A DNA stretch of 19,186 nt from Asterionellopsis glacialis (lineage: Eukaryota; Bacillariophyta; Plagiogrammaphyceae; Rhaphoneidales; Asterionellopsidaceae): positions 1 through 19,186 of the forward strand of contig WKLE02003509.1 of assembly GCA_014885115.2 (NCBI GenBank). Reading direction: 5' to 3'. Positions 1-9,384 of the stretch are shown one piece after another. A model generated the notes under the pieces. The model did not search any database and had not been told where the DNA came from. It saw only the letters and a list, made by a program, of their open reading frames with translations. The position numbers and the translations under genes were made by a program. The number at the start of each line of letters is the position of its first letter. Positions within the stretch are counted from its first letter, which is position 1.

Positions 1-2
1 TG

Positions 3-1132
3 TACCCCATAAGTAACTCGCTAAAAGTTACATTACTTAGGATTGCTGTAGTTGATCCTAAAGGAAGCGGGGGAAATGTAGTTTTTTCTGTTGGTACTTC
101 CTGTGAAGTAAGAAAGGTAGCTAATGATGGAGTTTGGGCATCGGTAGTAGGGGATCCGGGGACAACATATTACTTGACTGGATCTAGCAGAGCCGACTTT
201 GCTGTTAGGTGTACAAATGATGTTGATTCTATTGGTATCGGATTCGTTCAGAGTGATGGTAAGTGATCACTTGTAGCTGGATGCCAATGAGCATCGAGGT
301 TCAGATCTTCACAACATTTTTCTCCAACGCAGCCATACTAACTTGCCTTGTTCATTGTTTAGTGGCAACTATCCAAATTACGACATCCTCCGCAACCGTA
401 GAGGACCTTACCGGTAGCTATACTGTAGCAAGACCTAGCGCCCTCCAAGATCTTGATGTAGAACCTTCCGATATCAGAACAATTGCTATGACTGCAAGAA
501 ATATCGCCGGGAATACATGGAATCCAGAAGTACCCGTTGACACAATTGGATGGAATCAAGTACACGAGTGGACATTATCTAGCACTGGAGCACATCCATT
601 TCATTTACACCTGTACCGTAAGCTACTTCCTCTCTGATAGAGTGTCAAATCCGTTTCTTTCCTTCTCTTGTCCTTTGTATCTCATCTCCCACCAACTGTT
701 CTTCTACGTACTGCACTCAAATATTCCTACATAGATATGATGGTTGTTACTCCAGGTGGTTGCGGTGATGATTATGAAGAAGGACAGTTTTATGACACCA
801 TTGCTACCAATGGAGACTGCACAGATCGTTTTAAAACTGCTGACTTTGGCCAGAGGATGGTACTCCACTGTCATGTTTTGTCCCACGAAGATAATGGTGC
901 GATGATCTGGTTTAACGTTCAAGGCAACGGAATGCCCACAAATACAGAAGATGGTTCCGAAAGTATGTGCCCAACTCTCGCACCACCAAGTACGGCACCA
1001 AGTGTGACACCAATCACTGGTGGGAGTTGCGGAACACGCAATGACTCTTGCGATCTGGGTTGTTGCCCAGGCTATTATTGCAACTCAAAAAACAACAAAT
1101 GCAGTCCTAACCGCCGTTATATCCGTCATTAA
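3..1132 (+). CDS. Multicopper oxidase, 3' part, three exons (3-258, 363-617, 735-1132)
   Basis: The 5' end lies outside the window. Splicing 3-258, 363-617 and 735-1132 gives 302 in-frame residues ending at TAA. Multicopper oxidases take single electrons from a substrate at a type-1 copper and reduce O2 to water at a trinuclear centre. The sequence shows the paired C-terminal copper motifs: HPFHLH (593-610) and HCHVLSHEDNGAM (from 866, with the type-1 Cys and flanking His), preceded by ADFGQRMVLHCH. Exon 1 contains FAVRC, a cupredoxin-like strand. After the catalytic domain comes a Thr/Pro/Ser linker, then a six-cysteine module (C-x6-C-x3-CC-x4-C-x6-C, ~1027-1110), which suggests a secreted or surface protein. 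The HEDN spacing resembles CotA-type enzymes more than plant laccases. The substrate (iron, phenolics or other) cannot be read from the sequence. The family call is firm. Confidence 0.9.
259..362 (+). other. Intron 1 of the multicopper oxidase gene
   Basis: The donor GTAAGT and acceptor TTTAG bound a 104-bp intron. It interrupts a GTG codon after its first base (phase 1). Splicing joins the FVQSD segment to VATIQITTSS without a stop. Read through, the exon 1 frame would not continue into the copper-motif frame, so the splice is needed. Confidence 0.85.
618..734 (+). other. Intron 2 of the multicopper oxidase gene
   Basis: The donor GTAAGC and acceptor ACATAG bound a 117-bp intron. Splicing restores a His codon directly after HPFHLHLY, giving the family-typical run HPFHLHLYHMMVV. 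A second AG at 754-755 is in the same frame and would remove seven residues including that His, so 735 is preferred as the exon start. Confidence 0.85.
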
Positions 1133-1483
1133 GCTCCTCAAACCAGAAATCGAAATAGTATATAAATTGTTTTCAAATACATTTCATAAAGACCCCCTGT
1201 CACATTCCTAATTCAGTACAATGCTACATTGTGTGCAAAGAGCTTATTCGTCCTTCGCACGGAATGTATCAAATGATGCATAATAATGCTTTAGGTTAGC
1301 ATCAAATGGAAAGTTTTGTAGAGAAATTAATCATACGTAGAAAATGCACACAAATCGAGGTGAGAGAATTGAACTAGATGTCGTTGTCGTGATTAAGTAA
1401 GATCCGCGGGATCTATCGTGTTTGCATCGATAGAATAACTTTTTTATCCAGTGCATTACACGTATTAAGAAAAAGCGGTCGAT
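1133..1483. other. Convergent 3' intergenic region with a small hairpin
   Basis: The multicopper oxidase (+) and the leucine-rich-repeat gene (-) end 351 bp apart and point at each other, so this stretch must hold both 3' UTRs. It contains a 7-bp perfect inverted repeat, TCTATCG (1412-1418) and CGATAGA (1428-1434), next to a GATCC/GGATC pair (1401-1413) and a T-run. No canonical AATAAA polyadenylation signal is evident for either gene. No ORF of interest is present. Confidence 0.6.
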
Positions 1484-4400
1484 TCAAATTGCTCCTGCCG
1501 CTCCAGACGTTGATCCTTGTAAACCTTGTACCTCCTTATCAAAGAGGATGTGATCAATACCCCGTTTTTGCAAGAATGGTCGTAAGCATTTCGCATTTAC
1601 TGGATTCCACCAACAATGAGTGCATTGAATAATAACATCCAAATTGTCGGGATTAATATGCATATCATGTTTCTGTCGATTCTTTCGAATTGTATTTCGG
1701 ATGCAATCCTTCATTTCAGACGTAATTGTATGTTCACTTGCGTACATGTGGGTTACTTTCGTTCTTTTTAATCCCCTTGTGAAAGCCTTCCATGTGCGAT
1801 TTTTTACCATGTACGTTTCCCCAATATTTAAGCACCAAATACGACACGATGGCTGTTGCAGTATTTTCAACAAATGTAAAACCTGATCGTCACGCATACC
1901 ATAGTTAAAGTTCTGATTCAAAAGCAAAAGACAAATGATGACACGGGTAAGGACGACGAATATGTAAGGTGACAATGCTCAAATGAGCAACAAACAAACA
2001 GACTATATAAACAACCTTTATTGACTCACCTGAATATACAATGCTTCACAGTTTGTGTTTTCTTCGAGAGCATCCAACACAGCATCAAGGACAACTTGAG
2101 GTGTATCTGGATCACTAATGTACTTCTTCAGTTTCAACACCACCATATCAGCGTCATTGTCACGAAGCTTCCCGGTGAGACTACGCACATTTGGTGCGTT
2201 GATTGCGGAACGAGATGGCTGACGGCTTGATCTGCGAACCCAATCAGATGTTGGCGATATAAACTCATCTTCTCCAAGAATTGCGTTGATTTCTGCGTAA
2301 GTTAGCGGTTTGGCTTCTTTCTTTACACGCTTAGCTTCTTCTGCTTCGTGTCTCAATTGTTCTTCTGATTTTTTCCTTGACTTTTTGGTAACAACAGGCT
2401 TGATGTCTTCCACCTTTGAATTGAATGGTGATGTATGCATGCCGCGTTCTTCCTGTAGCGCCTTTCTCTTTTTCTTTTTAAACTTCTTTGTTTCCGTTTT
2501 CTTAGCTGTTTTTCTAGTCCTTGATTTCACAAGTTCAGCAGCAGTTGGCTGTACATTGGTATATTCAAAACCGGTGTACATGAAATGATCATTTGCAGTA
2601 GTGTCACTGTCTTCATCAAACGAGTCAAAATCATACTTTGATTCTCTTTCTTCCATTTGTGGCTTGACAACATGTCCATCTTTTCTCCCATTTATCAATC
2701 CCGGTGGTGTCACACCAAACATTTTCTGTGCCCAAAGCAGTATTTCTTGTTCGTCTTCTTCGGATGATGTAGAGTCGTCACTGCTGTCAGAATCGTAATC
2801 AACAACAGCATTATCCCGATCCCAACCTCTGCTAGGACAGTGTTCTGTCTCTTCTTGTGGCTTTGGTTTGACCTGTTCTTTCGCAACTTCTTGTGGAGGC
2901 GCTTCATTTCCTGAAGGATTATTCAAGTTTGCTTTGTCCTTGTTCATAACTGCATCTAGAATCTTGATTTTGGTAACAATCTCTTCGTGTGTCCTCTTCT
3001 TGGTTGTAGCAGATTTAGAGTGATGCGATATTGATTCAGCTTCATTTGAGGTTCCCCTGTTGCCACCGCTGTCATCATCCTGCATTTCACTCTTTCCCCC
3101 CCGATAACGATCATCTTGATCCACCTGTTTCTTATTTGGTATGATTAAGGATGTATCCTTGCAATTGTGTTCCTTCAATTGCCCATTAATATTGTCATCG
3201 TGTTCCTCCTCTTCCTCTGCTGCAGCTGGTACAGAGTGGGGTGATTCGCTCACCACTACAGTTGAAGGTTCGGGTAGTGATGCCACTCCAACATCAGTAG
3301 TAACACTATTAGAACTGCTTTTGCTCGTAACAGTTTCTACAACTGACTTTGGAATACAAATTTCGGAAGGTCGGTCATGTTGTTTCTGTTGTTGTTGTTG
3401 TTGATGATGATGATGATGCTGTAATTCAAAGTCTTCCGTGGAAGGTTCTGTAAGATCCGGTGTTGCAATAGTTGCATCCATTTTCTTATAGTTGGCTTGT
3501 TTACTGGCAGTACTTGCTGAGGTAAGCTTTTGCTTCTTTTTCAAAGACTTTCCCTCTACCTTTGGAATCATCAGATCTTCCAAGATACTAGTTTCTAGTG
3601 TAGGTTGTGTACTCTCATCTTCAGCAATTACTTCTGCTACTGACCCCGATATTGACGTAGACGATGGTTCCAAGGTAAAAGTATTTGACGCTTTCTTTTC
3701 CTTGTCATTTGAAGAGGACTTTATGAGCTTGCTATGTTTCATTTCATCATTATTATTCACGGAGCCCTTTCCCTTTGCTGCTCTTTGTTTTGAACCATCT
3801 GCTTTTTTTATTTGCTTCTGAGACAAGTCTTTCCTTTCCAAGTTGTGTAACACTTTTTGTTTTTGTGTACTTTGTTCCCATGTTTCTGGTGATGGATGCG
3901 ATGATCCCGATGGTATCCATCGTTTCTTAAGAGGTGTTCTTGTAATACTGTACGATGATGAAGGTGTTGCATTTGTTGCTATTGTCGCTGGTGGTGGTAA
4001 TGATGAGGACTTCTTCTCGTCGTTTTTTCTGTCAATGGAGTTTCTCTTCTTGAAAGAAGTGCCTTTGCTCTTGTTGGTAATAGCCGTTTTAGGAGATGTA
4101 AACCTTTTTAGCACACTCAAGGAAGATTGAGTCGTTTGATTCTTCGACTGTTGTTGTTGTTGTTGCTGCTGCTGCTGTTTTCGTTGGTTGGTACTAGTAT
4201 TTGTAGGTTCTGGTTTTAGTGGTGGTTTTGTGGAACTAGACACTGAATTTCTTGATGATGACGACGACAAAGATGATTGCTTGTGAAGAGCCATTGACGA
4301 GTGAACACTACCAGCCTGCTGTTGTTCAAGTGGTGATACTTCATTGGTGGTAACCTTACTGGTACTACTATCCTTTCTGCGAAGATGTTGTTCACGAGAC

Positions 4401-5227
4401 ATGGATGTATTTTGTCTTTCTCGCTGTTCTTGTTGCTGTCGGTTCACACGACTATCATTTCGTTGCCGTTCATCCCAACGTCCACCATTCTTATTCTGAC
4501 TGTTCTCATTCAAAAATCTTTGTCTGTCAGGTTCAGTATTTCGTGCAGGAGGATATTGTTGCTGTTGCAGTTGATGATGATGATGTCCTCTTGCCCGTTG
4601 TTGTGGAGGTGGTTGGTGCTGTTGCCGTTGATCACCATTACGATTGTTGTTGTAGGTATCAGAACGATCCCATCGATCCATACCGTTCTTGTAATATCGT
4701 TCGTTAGATTGATCATGTCGCCGTTGATAGTCCCGTCTATCCATTTTTTCATTACTCCGCCGATGATGATGATGATTGTACGAATCATTATTACTATAAC
4801 TATCATGGTTTCTACGGTTCGAATGTGATGGAGGAGAATGATTGGGTGGTGATGGCAGTGCCTGTTGCTGTTGTGACTGTTGTCGATGGTGTGGATTGTT
4901 TGACGGGACGGACGATGAATGATGTCCATGTTTCCACCTTTGTCGCGGTGGTTCTTCGTTTGAATGATAGCGTTCTCGTTGTTGTTGTTGATGCAATGGT
5001 CGTTTCATATTTCGTTCACGATCATCATATCTTCGGTCTGAATCAGAGATGTTATTAATGTTATTGTTCCATTGCTGCTGCTGTGGACGACGAGGTGGTT
5101 GAGGTGGAGGCCCGCGAGGACTTCGTGACATATTATTTCGTTGTCGTCTTCCTTCACCAACGCCGCCACGTTCAGCATCATGATGTCCTCCATTGTAGGC
5201 AGAAGTAATCATTGTCATTCTGTCCAA
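1484..5227 (-). CDS. Low-complexity/leucine-rich-repeat-like protein, two exons (5227-2030, 1912-1484)
   Basis: The spliced product is about 1,208 residues. Residues 1 to ~370 are extremely rich in Arg, Gln, Asn, His, Ser and Pro; there is a Q10 run at 351-360 and an H5Q6 run at 604-614. An acidic Asp/Ser/Glu stretch follows at ~808-828, then a Lys-rich KKFKKKKRK nuclear-localisation-like segment at ~911-922. The conserved part begins near DWVRRSSRQPSRSA (~992) and runs through alternating Leu/Ile positions (LDALEENTNCEALYIQ, then WCLNIGE), VTHMYASEHTI (~1119) and CTHCWWNP (~1163). This pattern fits a ribonuclease-inhibitor-like leucine-rich repeat domain. I recognise the C-terminus from memory as shared by many diatom hypothetical proteins. 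A nuclear, protein- or RNA-binding role is inference. The first ATG at 5227 opens the long frame. Many antisense ORFs here are shadows of the biased codons. Confidence 0.87.
1913..2029 (-). other. Intron joining the two ORFs of the leucine-rich-repeat-like gene
   Basis: On the minus strand the first exon ends TATATTCAG|GTGAGTCAA, a consensus donor placed 9 bases before an in-frame TAA. The acceptor is TTGCTTTTGAATCAG|AAC, preceded by a pyrimidine-rich tract. The intron is 117 bp, phase 0, and lies in the middle of the repeat-like domain. Joining gives EALYIQ|NFNYGMRDDQ, which completes a leucine-rich repeat. The ATG at 1975 that would start the downstream ORF is inside this intron, so it is not a real start. 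Confidence 0.88.
3386..3418 (-). repeat. CAT/CAA microsatellite coding for H5Q6
   Basis: Five CAT codons followed by six CAA/CAG codons on the minus strand encode a His-Gln run (residues 604-614) of the leucine-rich-repeat-like protein. Being a pure trinucleotide run, it is likely to vary in length between alleles. Confidence 0.8.
4148..4177 (-). repeat. CAG/CAA microsatellite coding for Q10
   Basis: Ten consecutive glutamine codons (four CAG, five CAA, one CAG on the minus strand) form residues 351-360 of the leucine-rich-repeat-like protein. It lies in the Gln/Asn-rich N-terminal half and is the longest homopolymer run in the gene. Confidence 0.85.
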
Positions 5228-6500
5228 AATCTGATCCTGGTTTTACCCCTTTCTTTTTCCCGTTGTGACTGGTGCGAATGATGACTGACTTGTTCCTGTC
5301 ACGGAAGCTCGTTTCGTGAAATTGGAGTTCGGGTCAGGATTCCACGAAAATATTCAGATGCAAAAGACTTTTTTCTTTTTGGTCGCCACAAGAGTAGACT
5401 CTAGCACAACTGCTCTTCCACTTTAGTCTCTTTGGAACTTCCTAAAGCAATCAGCGACTTTTTCTTTTTCTTGCGTCAGTCTTGAAACACTACACACACC
5501 TTTGAGCTTGGAGTTGTTTTCTGCTCTCTAGTAGAGGTTCCGTCCCAGAGTCGTTAAGTTGCACAGAGGTGCGAGATTATTCGATTGCACACGAAAGAAG
5601 CACGACAAACTTACGCGGGACGGCTGGTAGTCAGCTACTCCGGCACAAAACATGCAAAATCTACTCTAGAGTACTGGTACCTGGCGGTAGTGACTCTGAG
5701 TACCGGAAAAAGCCCGTTGCGTTCGTTGAATCCTTACCTGGTATTGAATTTTTAGTACTGAATCCACCGTACGGTACGTGTCTAGCGATCCACCCTCCCT
5801 GCCTCGATGATTCGAATTTATTTCGGTGGTTGCTACTCGCTAGCCTCGTCTCCTTACTGTACTGTAGTTTCCATACTAAAAGAACCACGTCGAATCATCA
5901 AATCAAATCTACGGAAACACCGCAAATGATAACACATGTATCTAATCGGCCATCGGGTGTCCGATCCGGCCAGGTCCCAGATTTAAAGGTTCGGATTGAT
6001 ATACCACTCAATTCATGTAAACATTTATGTAAAATAGATATTTGAAATGAAAGACACACATTGTTATTTTTATTACCAGGTATGCCCGTCAGGATAGATG
6101 GGTCACGAATGATTTGCTAGTTTCGTGTGACTGGTAAAATAATCTATGTACACCCATTTTAAGTACAAGTAAGTATATGTATCATGTACAAATGATATTT
6201 TGATTATGTAAATACCAATCACAACTGTCTGTACCAGGTAAGCAACTAGGTACTTAGTCCTACGTACGTCTTATGTACTAGACACTGATCTATCCAAAGT
6301 TTTGGAGTCTCCCAATGGTCAGCTACAGAGAAATGGGCGAAATCGCGACAAAATGCGTCTGTCAATCCATCCGTGTTTACAAAAAAAATATCCTGTTTAC
6401 GTAAATAAAATAATAATATACATAAACTATTACTGCACACTATCTATTTTAATTCTACAAGAGAACGAGTATCTCGCCACATCAAACTTTGTTCAGCATT
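5228..6500. other. 5' flank and spacer DNA without a supportable gene
   Basis: The first few hundred bases are the promoter and 5' UTR side of the minus-strand leucine-rich-repeat-like gene. CpG frequency is normal here. The stretch contains GTACC-type spacer words (5671-5684, 6074-6082, 6231-6240). A 158-codon open frame on the + strand (5569-6045) carries one hydrophobic segment but resembles nothing I know and overlaps these spacer words, so I do not call it. Confidence 0.6.
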
Positions 6501-7709
6501 GACGTGGTCACCATGCGGAACAACCATTCCCCCACCCTCTGTTGATGCCAATGTCAACATCCTTTTCATTGGTTTTTTTCTTTTTTTATAAGTACATGTC
6601 ATTGTGGACTGCTGTTGCAAAGGTTGTAATAATTTATTGCATGTGAGGCATTCACGTGGCAAATCACTTCTCACCAATGGTACAGTATTCTGTGGTGTGG
6701 TGTTTTTGTTGTAAGTCATCAATTTTACTTCATGTAACTTTGTTGTACCTTTGATTGCTTTTCCCCCTTTTGTATCAAAAATTTTTGTTCTGTCACAGAA
6801 CTCACCAATTAATGCTTCCTTTTCTGCTAGTGTTTCTACAACAAAATGAAAATATCTTGCATCCATTCAGTAAGTTCTCTTTCCCTTTAACCTCCTGTCC
6901 TTGTTTCTCTCAAACTCACTCCAAAATTATTCCTTGCTCCTGTTGTTTCTGTTATTGTTAAATTCCAAAAACATGTCCTGAGAACCCCTTCCCCATTTGG
7001 GGACCTGTTTCTATTTAATTCTTGTTCTGTTACATGAGGTTTTGGTACTTTACCATATGCGTCATGAGCACCTTTCTGTGGATTAATTCTATGTCAAGGT
7101 GCCTGTCCTGTACTGTTGCAATTTGAACAAGATTTTATCTGTATCTGTATTGATGAGTAGGTGCATTGTCAGACCAAACTTTCACTACTTTTAGTTGTCA
7201 TCCAAGAAAAGCAAACTTATTTTTGTAAAATGACATGAGATGGTCAAGACATTGATTATGCATGGCATGATCACTCTTTTTACCTTTAGTAAGTGTTTCT
7301 GCCAAGTAATGATGGACATTCACTGTCTATACCTTTACATTTTCTTGTTCACCTTTCTCATTATCCTCCACTTGAACATTCTGTCTAATGTATAGGCACA
7401 CAAAATTTCTGGTATTGGTTTTGAATCCTCTGTAACTTCCCTTTGTTGATTACAACCACCTCAGCTACTATCACCTTGTCATCTCATATCTTTCCATTCA
7501 AATACTTTAACTTTATCAGTTGTATTTAAAAGTAATGGATGATTAAGCAAAGAGTACTTAAAATTAACACCACAATCAGCACAAGTTCCATGAGTACACT
7601 TGTAGGGCATCAATTTTGGTACTGCTGGGTTATCCTTGTTGACCTGCAGTTGTGGTTGTACCTTTATAGCACAACAACACCCTTTACAAATATCACTAGC
7701 TCTAGCTTT
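6444..7709 (-). pseudogene. Decayed DNA-transposase-like gene with several frame breaks
   Basis: Read on the minus strand in shifting frames, this stretch yields ordered protein segments: SDICKGCCCAI; a Cys cluster CTHGTCADCG (~7598-7569); VHHYLAETLTKGKKSDHAMH and NQCLDHLMSFYKNKF (~7310-7210); VWSDNAPTHQYRYR (~7179-7138); HDAYGKVPKP (~7066-7037); and MDARYFHFVVETLAEKEALI (from 6866), the start of an uninterrupted 140-codon end. Stops and frameshifts separate the pieces. The order (a Cys cluster, an acidic/His block DHAMHNQCLD, WSDNAP..QYR, then HDA.GK) matches from memory a multi-copy transposase-like family of algae and other protists, whose usual forms are QYRCRQ and KG.HDA.GK. Asp residues in these motifs would be catalytic candidates. 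The element is certainly inactive. The family name is uncertain. Confidence 0.62.
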
Positions 7710-7736
7710 CTAAAACACACCAATCTTGGTCAAAAG

Positions 7737-7825
7737 GCAAAAGTAATTGACAGTAGCTATATATTCCATCACCTAGAGTGTCAGGGGAGTCTGAATATAT
7801 AGCTAGTACTATTGATTACTTTTGC
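7737..7825. repeat. Imperfect inverted repeat (hairpin) with ~30-bp arms
   Basis: The arm at 7737-7766 begins GCAAAAGTAAT and ends AGCTATATATTC. The arm at 7793-7825 is its near-perfect reverse complement, with a small indel in the middle. The loop is ~26 bases. It lies just beyond the N-terminal side of the transposase remnant, so it may be a terminal structure of that element or a small nested hairpin element. Confidence 0.6.
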
Positions 7826-8100
7826 ATTGTTCTGATAAATCAAGATCTCAACATGGACAGGAAAGGGCAATAGTGCATCTGTCTGCCTTTTTTGTTGCCA
7901 ATCTCTGTAGCTGAGCATCGGAGGACTCTGTGTGTCATGTGCATACTCCCACTAGCATAAGGATGATAGAGTTAGAGATTATTTCTGTTGCCACTAGAGG
8001 GTAAGTTATAGGAGGGAGTAGGACTGCTCTTTTAGAGTAGTCTACTAATGAACAAACAAAGTCAACACTTCCATCTTCCCAGTCCAGCAACACATTCACA

Positions 8101-8135
8101 CTGCATTTCTCTTGGAAACTGCATTTCTCTTGGAA
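8101..8135. repeat. Two-copy 18-bp tandem duplication
   Basis: CTGCATTTCTCTTGGAAA (8101-8118) is followed at once by a second copy with one change near its end (8119-8135). In the minus-strand open frame 8216-7935 it encodes a repeated FQEKCS, in a frame of unknown origin. It is a simple local slippage duplication in decayed DNA. Confidence 0.8.
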
Positions 8136-8352
8136 CTGTTTGATCCTACTGTACAGCTTTCTGGGGAAAAAACAATTTGCACAGCACATTACCAAATGAT
8201 TAGAAGTGTGAGGCAAATATACATCTATAAATTTAATGTCACAAAATTTTCTAGAATGAGATCTTTATGAACAAAATTTACATTGAAGATCAAATCATAC
8301 AGATATTAATACAGTACAATACACTATGCACTCATCAGATATGGCATACTTA

Positions 8353-8514
8353 TCAAATTGCAAAAGCCAGCCATTTTGAAAGTCCAAAGCACATCCATGA
8401 TTTATGATGGGTTTTGTCTAGTAGGAGTTTAACAATCTTTCTCACCTTAGTAGGTAAAAATTCATCATGATAGTTACCAGTAAAATCAATAACATGGTAG
8501 TTAATGAGCTTTTG
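8353..8514 (-). pseudogene. Short coding-like remnant of unknown transposon origin
   Basis: An open stretch of ~53 codons without a start reads KLINYHVIDFTG, HDEFLPTKVRKIVKLLLDK and SWMCFGLSKWLAFAI, then stops. The mixed, globular-looking composition is unlike the surrounding AT-rich shadow frames, so it is probably a fragment of an old element gene on the same strand as the transposase remnant. I do not recognise the family. Another coding-like shred (DYECFSKYA, ASEYHYKLVGEVS) reads on the minus strand near 8,900-8,740. Confidence 0.3.
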
Positions 8515-8613
8515 CTATTGTTTTCTTGTTAAGGCTGTTATTGTTATTCTTTTTCTTTGTAAGCTACCATAGTACTTGTTGTATTGCCTTGTGTTTTTTT
8601 TTTAATACTCTTG

Positions 8614-8682
8614 GAGCTTTAAGAGCAAGACTGAAATATTTCAATGTAATGTGTTGTCTTGCTCTCTTGAAAGCTTCAGTGC
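8614..8682. repeat. Inverted repeat with 10-bp perfect core arms
   Basis: AGAGCAAGAC (8622-8631) is perfectly complementary to GTCTTGCTCT (8656-8665). The pairing extends outward, after a small asymmetric bulge, through GCTTT and AAAGC. The loop is 24 bases and contains the palindrome TGAAATATTTCA. It is a potential RNA or DNA hairpin within the transposon block. Confidence 0.6.
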
Positions 8683-9384
8683 TCTCTCTCTACATATTTC
8701 TCTCCAAAGTATAACATATTATGTGAACATATTGTTCTTTCTTTTCCTTTTTGTCTAGTCCTAGTTATAGGAAGGCACCAGTAGTATACCTCTTAGGACA
8801 CTTCACCTACCAGTTTATAATGATATTCAGATGCTCTCTATGCATATTTACTAAAACACTCATAATCCCCCTTCTTATCATTGTTGTTTGAAGAATTGTT
8901 GCCTCCTGCTTGAGTACAAAATCAATATGGTTCAATGGTCACTCATCATTTGTGAAAGATGACCTGGTTGTTTTGGGATAAGAAGGAGAGTAGACTCTCC
9001 TCTAGCATTGATTGTTAGTTGTTAGAGTGTTCCCCCTTTGGTGGTACTTGTACACATATCTTGAAGTTTGGGCTTGTCAACAAAAATCTCCTCTCCCAAA
9101 ATCAAAGATCCTTCTTTTGTCATTTTCCTTGTTTTACCTGATCCATTACTTCTTCTTGCTTAGTTATGTAGCTAGATGGGTGATAGTGAGGACAAGAAGA
9201 ATGTTTTTTGTTTTTAATAGTATTTAGAGAACAGGTACCTAACAAGAAGTCCTGTGTCCCCTGGATAACTTTGCACATTGGCACACTTCTTTTGTATAAG
9301 CCAAGCTGACAAGCAACTCATCCTTGGTATAATTTAGTATTGTTGTTATATTTACTTTGTTCTTTCTTTTTATTTTTTGGGATA

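Noticed and set aside
1973..1975. ATG as the start of a separate 163-codon gene
   Set aside because: It lies inside the 117-bp intron; the conserved sequence only begins after the acceptor at 1912.
4385..4929. Several overlapping open frames on both strands inside the leucine-rich-repeat-like gene
   Set aside because: They are shadows of the CAT/CAA/CGA-rich codons of the real gene; their proteins are runs of Ile/Thr/Val/Met from shifted triplet repeats.
5569..6045. 158-codon + strand open frame upstream of the leucine-rich-repeat-like gene
   Set aside because: Its composition is unremarkable, it overlaps GTACC spacer words and a competing minus-strand frame, and I recognise no family. It probably stays open by chance.
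8985..9000. GGAGAGT/ACTCTCC inverted repeat
   Set aside because: The arms are only 7 bp with a 2-base centre and no supporting context.
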